Of a DNA stretch of 64,000 nt, positions 1 to 12,186 are shown in pieces. Source of the stretch: Corynespora cassiicola (lineage: Eukaryota; Ascomycota; Dothideomycetes; Pleosporales; Corynesporascaceae); NCBI GenBank assembly GCA_022059125.1, contig JAEUWY010000005.1, positions 5,146,001-5,210,000 of the forward strand, read 5' to 3'. A program made the translations under genes and the position numbers. Position 1 is the first letter of the stretch; every line of letters starts with the position of its first letter. Under the pieces are notes generated by a model. The model saw only the letters and a program-made list of their open reading frames with translations, was not told where the DNA came from and searched no databases.

Positions 1-331
1 GAGCAAACTCCATAGGCTGTTTTGGGTGATATGTCTGGCTCAAAAAAGCTTCCATAAGTTCTTTCGAAGTGTAGTGGGACACATTGCGCAGGTGGTGAAT
101 GTGGCGCGTTAAGGCTAGATTTTCCAAAAAGACGTATATGCAGGACCGTATGTAGTCAATAGTGATCATTCCTAGCTTGAAAAGCATTTCCTGCCCGATT
201 GAAAAGAGAGCGCGGCAAGTCATGGCTAGAGCTTTGAGGTCAAGATTGGTATTCACGCCGTGCAAGTATGAAGCAACCATTGCCAGAAGCTCAGATGAGA
301 GACTGATGAGGCTCCTTTTGCCTTTCTCCAT
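1..331 (-). CDS. F-box-like protein, 5' part (gene runs off the left edge)
   Basis: An open frame on the minus strand starts at the ATG at 331 and is still open at base 1, giving about 110 residues. The first 45 residues read like an F-box: a short basic start, then SLSSELLAMVASYL, then DLKALAMTCRAL, the usual Leu/Ser-Glu-Leu-Leu ... Tyr-Leu ... Asp-Leu-x-x-Leu ... Thr-Cys-Arg pattern that binds Skp1 in SCF ubiquitin ligases. The rest is hydrophobic and helical with no recognised substrate-binding repeat, but most of the protein lies outside the window. An in-frame ATG at 373 is an alternative start, and the frame stays open further upstream. The F-box call rests on pattern only. Confidence 0.65.
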   Translation of the reverse strand, partial: MEKGKRSLISLSSELLAMVASYLHGVNTNLDLKALAMTCRALFSIGQEMLFKLGMITIDYIRSCIYVFLENLALTRHIHHLRNVSHYTSKELMEAFLSQTYHPKQPMEFA

Positions 332-2144
332 AGTTTCCAAAGTATTCGAGTGCGTGTGCTCCTTTGGTAACATTCCGTACCTCGAGATACAGAAAACCAA
401 GTTTCGAATATGTCGAAGTGGCTTTAGTACAGTAGACAATTGAGAGGGCCTGAAGGGTCGAAGGGGCTGGAGAGGCTGAAGAGGCTGAAGAGGCTGAAGA
501 AGCTGAAGGGGTTGAGAAACCGAGGGTTTGAGAGAAGGTGAAAGAGTGGGAGTTTGTATCCCCAACATCCGGCATGGGGAGTGAAATAGACGTCAAAACT
601 GATGACTAGGACTTTTTACGTTAAATGATTATATGTTCTATATACAAAATTTGCTACAGGCTCATAAAATAGTTTTATACCCTCCTAATCTGATTCGAGA
701 CTAATTGGCTTGCTACTATTGAAAACAAAATTCAATACTATACCGACTATACAGATCAACAATGGCTACAGAGTAACATTGTGACAGACGTACGGATTCT
801 ATTCGACCCCCAATAGAGAATTTAGAGATTAATCCTGAAGCTTGATCAACTTGAATGTGCATGGAGTGGAAGCCAGCTGAACAAAACAACAGCAACTGGT
901 TCCGAAGCACAGACAACGAGATTTTTTCTTTTTTTGGGCAATCTGTCACAACAGCCTTCACTTTGGCAGTCTCATTCCCGCATCCTGTAGAGGCACCTCA
1001 GCTCTCCTTGGCATGCAAATGAGTACTGTTCCGGAATAAAATGTAGCCGTGCAGGAAAAATGTGCTGATGACAGCTAGTGGCGAAGGCGCGTGGCCTGAG
1101 AAAAGAGGTGTTCGGGAACAAGAAATCCGGGAGCACTAGCGTTGATCTAGGAGGCGAGGTTCAGATTAAGTTACGTGGAGTCGACGCTAAAAGTCCGAAG
1201 GATTCGATGTGACCCAAGGTACGGTACAGATCGATGGGTAAGCAGAGAAAGCGGACTCGCTACCGAGATGAGCCCAGTCGCTCTGTCGAGCAGAAAGCCG
1301 GCGCGAGGAGGAATGGCGTTGGGGCAAGTCTCTCCGAGTGGCCAGGAAAGAGCAAACGATCAAAGAAGATGATAGCGCCGAGAAAGGTGGTGTCTTGTCG
1401 ATTGCGAAGCGAGCAATAGTGTTCCGTGTCTGCATGGGTTAGAGGACTTTGTGCTTAAGCGATGTCGACGACCGAGATTGACATGGCTGGGGGCAGTCCA
1501 TCTGTCGAGCCGCTAGGTACCTAGGTATCTAGGTACCTAGCGGCACAAGCTTGGAGTTCCGCGGGCGTGAAGAAGTCGATGGATATGTGACAAAGAGGCG
1601 CAGCAGAAGAGCGAGCGCAGTATGCAGAAGATGGGCGTGGTATCCGCGTTGCACAGCGCGCGATCGCGCAAGGGGGGCGCAGATCGTGGAGCACGGGGCA
1701 CGTGATCTCGTCTGAACACGCTTCGGCCGTCGCCCTAGTGGTCGGATGGGACTCATTCCGCGACATTCCTCGTCACCTCGGCGAACGGGTCGTCTGGCTT
1801 GAGCCAATGGCAACACAAACAATGTTTGTGCAAGCGCATGGCCGGTCCGCGGCAACGAAACGAGAGCACCATGCGGCGAGCATCGAGGGCGGCTGGTTTG
1901 GTTTCCGCCAGTCGCTTGGGTTGCGACCGTGTGGGACCACTGGACTAGACTCGGAACGCTGCACCCCCCACTGCGACAGCCTGTAGTGGCGTATTCACAG
2001 ACAATGGCCCGCCAATCCACCTACATATGGCCGTGAGCCCCAGCCATGCCCCTTCCCACTCAACCTCAACACTGTGCTCCCATCTCTGCACCTCTCCCCC
2101 CTCCTCGTTGACAGTCTCCACCAGGGGGCCTCCACTGCAGAGCA
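332..2144. other. Intergenic region without a supportable gene
   Basis: This stretch separates the F-box gene (-) from the P450 gene (+), so it holds both promoters. It contains a short imperfect GAGGCTGAA repeat near 471-506 and a near-perfect palindrome at 1510-1543. Small open frames here lack recognisable domains and overlap one another on both strands. The last 100 bases before the P450 start are C/T-rich, as is common ahead of fungal start codons. Confidence 0.5.
1510..1543. repeat. 34-bp near-perfect palindrome built from CTAGGTA units
   Basis: The two arms read CCGCTAGGTACCTAG and CTAGGTACCTAGCGG around a GTAT centre, so nearly every base pairs with its mirror. Each arm is itself built on a GGTACC/CCTAGG core, giving nested symmetry. 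It could be a hairpin or cruciform, a dimeric protein-binding site, or a dispersed repeat. A shorter CCTAGGTA also occurs near 14662. Confidence 0.85.
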
Positions 2145-3801
2145 ATGGCCGTCATCGATATTGAACGCGTCACTACGTCACCCACCCTGTTTCTGGCCGC
2201 GACATCCACCATCCTCTTCGTCGCATATGTGCTGGTCCATACCTTTTTTCTACGCCGATTGCCGCCAAATGCTCCACCAGCTGTCAGCGGCAACTTCCCA
2301 CTGACGGGTGCCACTGGCTTTTGGTCTCGGAGATGGGATTTCTACAGACGGGCGCGCGCCCACGCGTCAACTGGCAACTTCAGCTTCCACGCTGGGCCCA
2401 ACACCATTGTCGGTCTCTCTGGCGAAAAGGGTCGGCGTCTGTTCTTCGAAAGCAAAGAGCTTGGCTTTGCCGAAGGGTAAGACTAGCCTCAGACAAAAGG
2501 CTGAGAAGCAGGTAGTGCTGACCAAAGATTTTAGCTATGCCGTTCTCTTCGGTGCATCTCCTCAGGTCAAGGCCCACGATGATGGCGCCGGCCAGCAAGA
2601 GGAAATGTCCAATCACTTCAGCCGCCGACTCACATACCTCTTAAAGAATGAGCAGTTCAGGAAGAAGCTCCCCACTCTCATCTCAGATGTTCAGGACGGA
2701 ATCGAAGGCATCAGGAACTCGCCCAATGGCATCACCGACCCTTTCGAAAGCATATATCGCATCGTGTTCCGCCTTACCATCCGCATGGTCGGCGCCGACG
2801 AAATTGCCCAAGACCCTGTCCTCTGCGAGCATGTCATGAAGCTCTTCGAGATGATTGATTCGAGCGCCACCGCGACCGCCGTCATGTTTCCCAAGTTTCC
2901 CTCGCCCGCCCTGATCAAGCGCACTTATGCCGGGGCTCGTCTATACTTTTTGATGGAGAAGATTGTCAAGAAGAGGGCCGAGAGCGGGGAGAAGCACGAC
3001 GACGCGCTCCAATACATGCTCGACCAGGGCGACCGCGTGTTCAAGGTCATCGAGTTCATCGTGGGCGCCTTGTTCGCCGGCCTGCTCAATTCGGGCATCA
3101 ACGCAGCATGGGTGATGTGCTACCTTGCAACGTCTCCCGAATGGCTCGCCAAAGCCCTGGAGGAGGTACGTGCAACAGCTGCAAAATACGCCACGAACCC
3201 CAACGCTCCTCTGCGTTACCAGTTGGACGATGTGCCGCTGGAGGCGTGGGAGTCCGAATTTCCCGTCGTGGACATGTGCCTACGCGATTCGATCCGCCTC
3301 AACCTCCTCGGTACCGCCTTCAGGAAGAACATCACTGGACGTGACATCCCCACCGGCAACGGAGACGAGGTCATCCCTCCCAACGCTTGTGTGACGTATG
3401 CTATTGGCGACGTGCACCAGGATCCAAACATCTACCCAGACCCCTCCCGGTGGGACCCTGGCCGATACCTACCCGAGCGCGCAGAGGACAAGAAGGTTCC
3501 CTATGCTTTCCTCGGATGGGGCGTGGCTCGACATCCCTGCCGTAAGTATTCAAACTTTTTTTTTTTTTAGCTACACCACAACCACTAAGCCCGTTACTAA
3601 TCACGACATGCAGTTGGCATGCGCTTCGCCAAGCTCGAGCAAAACATCATCACTGCCTACTTCCTCGCCTCGTTCGACTTCCACCTCCAGGACAAGAACG
3701 GAGCCCCCCTCACCACTCCGCCCAAGGTCAATGTCAACGGTCACTCGGCGCACAAGCCCGACCCTCCGCAGTTTCTCAAGACAACGCCGCGGGAGAAGTA
3801 G
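2145..3801 (+). CDS. Cytochrome P450 monooxygenase, membrane anchored, variant motifs
   Basis: Three exons, 2145-2476, 2535-3541 and 3614-3801, give 508 residues, normal for a fungal microsomal P450. The introns (58 and 72 bp) are GT-AG; the first has a CTGAC branch site and the second a poly-T tract. Residues about 12-35 form an N-terminal membrane anchor followed by a Pro-rich hinge (PPNAPP). The heme loop is LGWGVARHPCLGMRFA with ligand Cys446, split by intron 2. The I-helix reads AGLLNSG (about 292-298) and lacks the usual acidic-Thr pair. The K-helix reads DSIR (362-365) instead of Glu-x-x-Arg. These features suggest a CYP51/CYP7/CYP8-like clan member, perhaps with a substrate such as a sterol, lipid or hydroperoxide; that is inference. 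No clustered biosynthetic gene is seen next to it. Confidence 0.88.
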
Positions 3802-5067
3802 AGTTATGGATCAGGTACAGGTGTGGAGGTTTTTCATTTCGTTTCCATCCAGGAAGATGCACCAACAGTTTCTACGGTTTCTAAAGAGCCCTGCAAGCCC
3901 GATAGACGGCTTTTCTACACGGCATCCCCGCACACTTGCGGATTCCTGGTGCAAAATTTTCTTTCCCGATGCGGCATACGAGGTTCACGAAAGGGGGGCG
4001 GTGTTTGATTCTCGCTGGGCCGCGAAAGGCGCTCGGTTATTGATATTCGGTGCTAGAACAGTTTTCGATAATACCCAGATGAAATGCTTTCCATCCTGAT
4101 CCATCCAGCTCCATGTGATGCGCCTCGGATACACGCTGCCTGCCTGTAGGATGGCGGGCTGCAGGGCTATGCCCCGCTACCTGCCTGGGTAGGTAATTAC
4201 ACGAGGGACCAGCCAAGCAACCCGCTCACGACGCCCCGCCCCCCTCATCGTACGATCGTTTACCCAACATGGAGTTGGCGATGCAGGCAGGCAAGACAAA
4301 GCAAGACACAAGGTAAATCAATAACTAAAAGAAAAAAAAAGTGGCCATGGAGCCGAGGTACACATTCGATAACATGTCTCGGATGCATCAGGGACCCATC
4401 AAGCGAACTCCCGCATACCTCCAAATCTCCACAACATGCAAGTCCTCCCATCCGCGGAACCTCGTATCACCATCCCACTCACCAACCACCATCACATTAT
4501 CAACATGAACATGAACATCACTCAAAAGGCAGACAATTCAAAGCAACATATGTATTCCCTCTACAAAAAACCCCCCACCTCCCACATTTCATACCCGTCA
4601 TCTCTCATCTCTCATCCGTCTATCCCACCAACCCATACAACTACTCCAACGCTATACCAAAAAAAAAAAAATGCAAAAAAGAGACAACTAAATGGCTAAA
4701 TCATTTTGAACAGATGTTTGTCAGCTACAGGAAGCTGAACCTATTTTCTCTCCCTCTCCTCCCCAAAAAGCCCGAGCCAAGCACCCCTCCCAAAGTGACA
4801 AAGCCAGGAGGGAGAAGATGAAGGGGAAAAAACAGGCCAAGTTTTCCAAGCCATTAATTACCAATGGTGATATTGAGATGCAACGACGACGACGACAAAG
4901 ACCCCCAAAAACACCTCGTTAAAAAGATGCGCTTTGCTCTATCAATCTCTTCCAAACAAAAAATATTGGTTTTTTTGGAAGCGAAAGTGGGAATATTGTG
5001 GTATAGTCAGACAACCGAGGAAAAGTGGTATAGGTACAGTCTAAAACAAGAGAGATGTCGTGCACGT
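3802..5067. other. Shared 3' flank of the convergent P450 and ACC1 genes
   Basis: The two genes converge here, so the stretch should hold both 3' untranslated regions and polyadenylation sites. It is rich in A runs (for example near 4330 and 4661-4680) and pyrimidine-rich patches. I see no gene, tRNA or repeat. Confidence 0.5.
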
Positions 5068-8000
5068 TTATGCCTTGCTCAAGGCGCGAAGGAGCTCCTC
5101 CTTCTCGGCCGTGGGCAGCGTCGAGAGCATTGAGACAACGCCCTTGAGGGCACCCTCGCGGTCCTTGCGGAGCAGCTGGGCGACCTCCATGGCGATACCC
5201 TCGCGCTTGAGGAGCTCGACGCGCTCGTGCACGTTCTTCCTGTTCTCCTCGTACCAGACGGCGACGCTCATGTCGTCCTGCTCAAACTTGGGGATGTTGG
5301 ACCAAGCCTTCAGCATTTCGAGGCCACGGGCGCGGGTGGCGGGGTCGGCCTTGACGCTCTCAGCCGACGGGGACGCAGCGGAGGCCATCTTCTTAAGGAT
5401 GTACTCCTCGTTGAGTCTACGGCGCAGACGCCAGTAGAAGAAGCGACGGGCGTTCTGCCAGCGAAGAGACTGGCGAATGACACCCTTGGCTTCCATACGT
5501 CCGGAGCGGTCGTGAAGGTCGGCGAACTGGATCGAGATCTGACCGTAGATGGGCAGCAGCTGCTTCTCGCGCTCGGTCATCTGGGCCTTGACGGTCTGGA
5601 GCTCCTCCTGGGATGTCGATGGGTCGCTCAACTTGCGCTTGAGCTCACCATAGGTTGGGTCGAGACGAGCCATGGTCTCGAGCTGGCGATCCCTACGGTA
5701 CTTGATACCGACGATACCCTCTGGCTCAAGGACACCACCGCGAGAGTCTTCGTCGGCGTACATCTCCATGAACTGCGGGTTGATGGTTGGGTCCACGACG
5801 ACCCACGAACCACCACGAAGCTCGCCGTACGGGGGAATGTAGACGAAGATGGGCTGCTCGTACTTGACGAGGGCATCGACAATGTACGAACCGTACTTGA
5901 GGACCTCGTTGTACATATCGCGCTGACCACCAGAGAAACCACGCCAGTTGGCAAGGATCATCAACGGCAGTTGCTCACCGTTGTTGAAGTCCTTGATGGC
6001 CTGGGCCGTCTTGAAGGCCGAGTTGGGGTACCACACACCACCAGCTTCCGACGTGACTTGTTCAATGGAGTCGGGGTTGGCGGGGTCAGCTGGGGTGACG
6101 TTCTCGACCGAGCGGGTCTCAACACCAATGACACCAACGGGGATACCACCAAGGCGAGCACGACCGACGACAACAGTCTTGGCCCAGCCACCGAGAGCCT
6201 CCTCGAAGGAGCCACGGTCGAAGAGACCAGACTGGAAGCCATCCTCGTCCTCCTTACCGGCGATCAAGTGCCTGACGTCATAGGCAGACTTGCCAGGGGG
6301 ATAGTAGGTGACGTCGCGATCCCACTCATCGACAGTAGGAGAGACGGGAACGGGGTTGCCCTTCTTGTCGGGCACATAAGACATCCACTTGACGATCTTG
6401 GAGACACCCTCGAAGTCATCGTCGGCAGTCATGTGGGACACACCGTTCCTGTACATGATTTGTGTGCCACCAAGCTGCAGGTTGGAAGTGTAGACTTCAC
6501 GTCCTAGCAGCTTGTTGATGGCCTGAGCACCAGTGAGAATGATGGGCTGGCCCTCGATCTGGATGGCACGCTGGCCGAGACGGACAAGGTAGGCACCAAT
6601 ACCTGGCGATTGTTAGCAAAGTCGAGAAGAATTAGAATAGAATACATACCAACTGAACGGCAGGTGACGAGGGTGATGGTGAAGATGTCCTCGTAAGCCC
6701 TGGACGTCTCACCGGCAATCAAACCGGATCCACGAAGAGACTCGACACCGAGACCGTCTTCCTGACCAACGATGGTGGTGATCTTGTAGCGTTCCTCACC
6801 CTCGTCGTTGACCTTCTCACAGATGACATCCTGGCGCTTGCCGTCGACGAAGCGAGCATACTTCTCCGGGGTCAAGTAGAGGTAGTCGAAACCGGCCTCA
6901 GGCTTGGCGGCGTCCTTCCAAGCAACTGAGAAGTGGGGAATGAGCTCCTCAGCAAGACCAATGCGAGCACCAGAGTTGGCAGAAAGGTAAATTCGGGGAA
7001 TGCCGAGCTTACGAGCCAGCTCAGAGCACTTGTGGAAGAAGTTGTCTTCCTGGGGACCGAAAGAACCAATCTTGAAGGTGATGTCGTTGGCAATGATGAT
7101 GAAGCGACGACCACGAGGGTACTCAGGAGTGCGAGCAGTGACGATCCAACCAACCATACCAATGGTATTGAATCCAGGGTCACGGTTAACCTCGGTGAGC
7201 TGGTCGTTGTCATCAAGCACCAACTCGTAGTACTCGATGCACTCTCCCTTGGCAGGCTGCTTCTCGCGCAGGTGAGGGTGCTTGGAAACAGCAGCGATCC
7301 AAGCATTCTCGGTGGCCTGGCGGAAGAGCTCGGGGAAGTCGTAGACGTACTGCGTGCCCATGAGATGAGCCTTGTACCTCTTCGGCTGGAGAGCGCCCTT
7401 GGTGGGGTAGGGCGTGGAGACAGGCTGAAGGTGAAGGGCACCCATCTTGGTGGTTCCACCAATGCTGTGGAAGACCCACTTGCCAGCTTTCTCGGACTTC
7501 TTCTCAGCGTACATATCGACGTTGATGATGTATCCGGAAGTGTTGGTGATGATGACACGCAGAGGGTAGGGCATGCCAGTGGCCGGGTCGGTGACGATGA
7601 TGCGGATCTCAGCGCCAGTGACACGGAGACGCCACAGACGGCGACCGAAGCGGTCCAAGAAGCCACCAATGGCCTCCTCGATCTCGCCAGGAGCGAGAGG
7701 GAAGACGTGCGAGAAGTTGATGAAGATGTGGTTCATGTCGGCCTGGCTGGTGCCGACAATCTCCAAAGCATCCAAGATATCGGTCATCAACCTATCGGTC
7801 TCGGAGATCATGTACTCCGCAGTAGGAATGTCCTCGCGGAGACGGCCGGAACGAACGACAGCCCTCAAGAAGTAACGTTTGTCGCTCTCGGCACCCTTGC
7901 CAACAGCCTCGTAAATGTGGATGTTACGGTTCTCCGTAAACACCGGCTTAATGTTGAACTTGGACAAACGTCCAAGCTCAAGCTGGAAGGCAAGGGCGGG

Positions 8001-11000
8001 CTCGACGTGACGAATGCTATCATCTTCAGCGTAGGTGGGGCCACGGAAGGTGTAGTAGCCGGGGTAGGTTCCGTCCTTGTGGCCGCAGATGAATGTCAGG
8101 CGGCGGATGCGGCGAGCGAGGAGCTCATCCTTGTAATCCTTGACAATAGGAAGGATGCGCTCGAGAATCTCGTTGTCGTCGTAGCTCTCGATGTCACGGA
8201 CGGCAACATTGAGAACGCCAGTGAGTTCGTCAGAGGACTCAATGTTGGGGCCGCTGGTGGGAGTGCGCTTGAGACTGAGACCCTCCTTGAGACCAACGGC
8301 GCTCTTCTTCTTAGAAATAGCGGTGGGGAAGATCTCGAGTGCCTTGCCTAAGTACTCATCGGCATCCTCGAGGTACTCGACAGGAACAACAACACCCTTC
8401 CTGGTAGGCTCGCCCTCCATGCGAGAGTTCAAGTAAGACATATCGCTGATGGAGTGAATGCGGGGTGGGCCGCGGTCGAAGCCAGGGGTGCCAGGAGTCG
8501 AGGGCTCGGAAGCCTCGACAGGCAGGCCGAACTCCTGCTCGCCGACCTTGCGGAGAATGAAGTCCCAGGACAGGAGAGCGGGCTGCTCACCCTCATTGTG
8601 GTACTGGATGTCCTTGAGCTGGTAGGCACGGTAGGCACGGCGAGTGTACACCTCCAAGGCAGCAAGGGCGACCCATGGGTCCTGGTGAACGAAGAACTGA
8701 GGCAACACGTCGAAGACGGTGTACCTGGAGTCAACGACCTCCTTGATGACATCAAAGTTGGGCTCACGGTGATCCCAGCCACTCTCGCCGTAGCGGGACT
8801 CGACAACAGCGGAGCGGAGGATGTGCTCCATCTGAGAAGTACGCTCCTCGAGAGATGGCATAGCGCACTGGATCAAGACCTCACGGGCCTTGAGCGAGAC
8901 CTTGGCAGTCTGCCTGGACTCGAGCTCGGTGAGCTTCTTGAGGGCACCCTTGAAGTACTTGGCGACATTGCCAGCTCCCGGCTTGTTGGGTCTGTACAGG
9001 TCCAAGATGGCGATGACAAGGTTGTTCTTGGCACTGACGCGGGTGTGAGAGAGGACAGTGTGCACGACTGTGGAAATGTTGTCGCGGTTCTCATCACGGA
9101 GCTTGAGAATGACTTCCTCATCACGAGAGTTCCTGGAAGAAAAGAGGTTCTCGATGGACCAGTACAGCTCCAAGAACTTGATCATGACGTTGTACTCGTG
9201 GGCCTTGAGACCCTCGGAGTAGCGGGTAATGACGTCGGTAAGAGGAGCAAGGGCAGCCTTGAGGATCTCAGCATCGTTCTTGGGAACGTTCTCATCCAAG
9301 AAGCGCTGGAAAGCCTTGTTGAGCTGCTTGCCGGGGAACTCCAAGTTGCGGCCATGAGCCTTCTCCACGATCTGAGAGAGAGTGGTGTCGAGCTTCTGGG
9401 GCATGCGTGCGTGGAGAGCAGATGCCTGAGCATTCCACTCGCCGTAGGGCAGCTCGGAGTCACGGAGGACGTCAACGAGCTCCTTTAGCGTGCTCTGCAT
9501 GATGACCTGGTTATCGAAACCCTGAAGGATGTTCTGCAGGACTCCGGAGAGGTAGGTGAACCTCTGCGGGGGCTTGAGACCCATGACCTGAGGGGGGCCG
9601 AGCTCGGGCAGGAGACCCAAGAATGGCTGAGCGGACTTGACCTTGGAGGGGTCGTCGAGCGCAAGTATACCGAGGATGTCACCAGCCTCGAGGGTAGCTC
9701 CTGGCTGCTTAATCAGATTGACGATACCGTCCTCCTGAGCAATCAAGGGCATGTACATCTTCATGACCTCGACCTCAGCGAAGGGCTGGCCCTTTTGGAT
9801 GTGCTCACCGTTCTCGACGGTGAAGCGGACGAGCTTACCGGGAGAGGGCGTGCGGAGCTGAGTGGGGTCGTTCTCCTGCTCCAAAAGGCAGGTCTTGCCA
9901 TCGACCGAGATACGGGTGGCACCGACCTCCTCCTTCCAGTAGACGTTGTGGGACTTTCCGCTAAGCAGAATCAAGAGACCACCGTCAGCAAGGGCGCGGA
10001 TACCGACCGAGCACTTGGAACCGTTGATGAACAGGGTGAAGTTGTCAATGCTCGACCTCGTCGCGGTGAACTTGTAACGGAAGCCCTCGTAGATGAAGTC
10101 GATGGGGAAGACGGTCTTGAGGACATCCTTGGAAGGAACCTGACCCTTCTCCAAGCTGGCCTTGTACTCACTGATGCATGCCTCGCTGGCGACGTGCGCC
10201 TTGGTGACAGCACCGCAAATGACGGCAATCATGGGGTCGGGACGCTCGGCAGTCAGCTTCTTGGAGATGAGCTCGTCGAGCCAGCCAGTGGTGATGGTGT
10301 TGTCCTCAAAGGCGGGAGTCTCGAGGAGCTTGATGAGGTACTCGACAGTGGTTCGGAAGTCACCACGGATGCTCAATTCCTTGAGCGCAACAACCATGTG
10401 TTTCCGCGATGCCTGACGGTTCTCACCGTAGGCGAAGATGTGACCGAACTGGGAGTCAGAGAAGCTGTGAATACCGCCAGCAGTACCGACAGAGAAGTAA
10501 CCCCAGACGTTGGAGCTCGACCTGAAGTTGAGATCGTGCATGGTACCACCGGAGGGCTTGAAGCCCTCGTCGGGATCCTCGGAGGTGATACGGCAAGCCG
10601 TGCAGTGGCCCTTGGGAGTGGGCCTGCGCTGGTTCTGGGCGCTGCCCTCCTTGGAGAAGTCAAAGTCGATGGGGGTGCCGACGTGGGGGTCAGCGCCGTA
10701 CAGCAGACGAATGTCACGGATCCTGTGGAGAGGGAGACCCATGGCAATCTGGAGCTGGGCAGCGGGCAGGTTAACGCCAGTGACCATCTCAGTGGTAGGA
10801 TGCTCGACCTGAAGACGGGGGTTCAACTCGAGGAAGTAGAACTTGTCATCAGCGTGCGAGTACAGGTACTCGACGGTACCGGCCGAGACGTAACCGACGA
10901 GCCTTCCGAGGGCAACGGCAGCCTTCTCCATCTCGTGGAAGGTCTTGGGAGTGGCCACGGTGACGGGCGCCTCCTCAATAATCTTCTGGTGACGACGCTG

Positions 11001-12186
11001 GACGGAGCAATCACGGCCGAAGAGGGAGATGTTGTTGCCGTACTGGTCAGCCAGCAGCTGCACTTCCAAGTGACGTGCGCTTCCGGCGAGCTTCATGATG
11101 AAGATGGGCGATCCAGGGATTTCCGAGGCAGCTGCGCGATACAGCTGCTCAAAGTCTTCCTCGCGTTCGACCTTGCGGATACCCTTACCACCACCACCTT
11201 CCGAAGCCTTCACCATGACGGGGAAGCCAATCTTCTTAGCCACAACAAGACCCTCTTCAGGAGACTTGGTGCAGCCCTTCTCGTAGATGTCATCGGCGAC
11301 AGTGACGATGCCCTTGTCATCGACCTGGACCTCGTCGACGCCCTCTCCCGACCAGGGAATACATGGCACCTTTGCGTGCTGTGCGACGATTGTGGAGGAG
11401 ATTTTGTCACCCAGCGATCGCATGGCCGATCCCGGGGGACCAATGAAGACGATCTTCTTCGGCGAGGCAGCGAGCGATTCGGGAAGCTTTGGGTTTTCGG
11501 AAGCGTGGCCCCTGGAAACATTTGTGTCAGAACGGCTTTTTTTTTACATCGGCTGACGTCTGACGTCGGACGGACATTGGGATACGTACCAACCAGCCCA
11601 AACGGCATGGCAGTTCATGCGCTCGGCAACATCGACAATGAGCTCGACGTTGGCATAGTTGTTGTTGTTGGTTCCACCGGGCACCTGCGTGGGCCGTCAG
11701 TACTCGCCGCGTCTGGCAGCAGCGTGGAGCCGGGGATTTTTCCCCACTCACCTCGACGTACTGGTCCGCCATGCGGATGTACTCGGCGTTGGCCTGGAGA
11801 TCCTCGGGCGTGGCCATGACGGTGAACTGGATGGCGCGCTCATCGCCAAACGTCTCGTATGCCCACTTTCGCACCGAGCGGATCTCCTTGACTGCTGCAA
11901 TACCGTTGTTTGCAATGAGGACCTGCGGGGCGACCCCTCGTCAGCACAAAGACGGTGGGTCCAGCTCTCGCCCTCTACGGGCGATTGCGAGAGGAAGGGG
12001 AAAACTCACATTGGTGATGACGGTGTGGCCATCGTGGGCAGCCACAAAGTCCTTGACCTTGCCCGGGGCGGCCACGCCGAGATGGCTGCCGCCGATGAAG
12101 TGGGGAGCCAGGTTGTACTTTGCAGACGTCGGGCTCGGGTAGCCGTTGGCAGAGCCATTGACGCCGTTCTGTGTTGCTCCAGCCAT
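5068..12186 (-). CDS. ACC1: Acetyl-CoA carboxylase (multifunctional, cytosolic)
   Basis: The protein carboxylates acetyl-CoA to malonyl-CoA, the committed step of fatty-acid synthesis. Five exons, in gene order 12186-12010, 11922-11752, 11684-11590, 11511-6650 and 6602-5068, give 2279 residues, the usual length for eukaryotic ACC. The introns are 87, 67, 78 and 47 bp, three of them clustered at the 5' end. The order is biotin carboxylase (start [11 protein letters not shown] in exon 2, Gly-rich ATP loop [11 protein letters not shown]), biotin-carrier site EVMKMYMPL with biotinylated Lys about residue 732, a long central region, then the two-part carboxyltransferase (from about residue 1500 to near the end). 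The start at 12186 (MAGATQNG) is chosen; an in-frame ATG at 12207 would add seven residues. A biotin ligase and inhibitory phosphorylation are expected from the family, not shown by this sequence. Confidence 0.97.

Noticed and set aside
9795..11819. A 674-codon plus-strand frame antisense to ACC1 (with others at 5227-6507 and 6933-8351)
   Set aside because: The opposite strand is unambiguous ACC1 coding sequence. Its codon bias leaves few reverse-strand stops, so long antisense frames are expected. Their translations are low in complexity (many Leu, Val, Gly, Asp) and cross ACC1 introns without splice logic.
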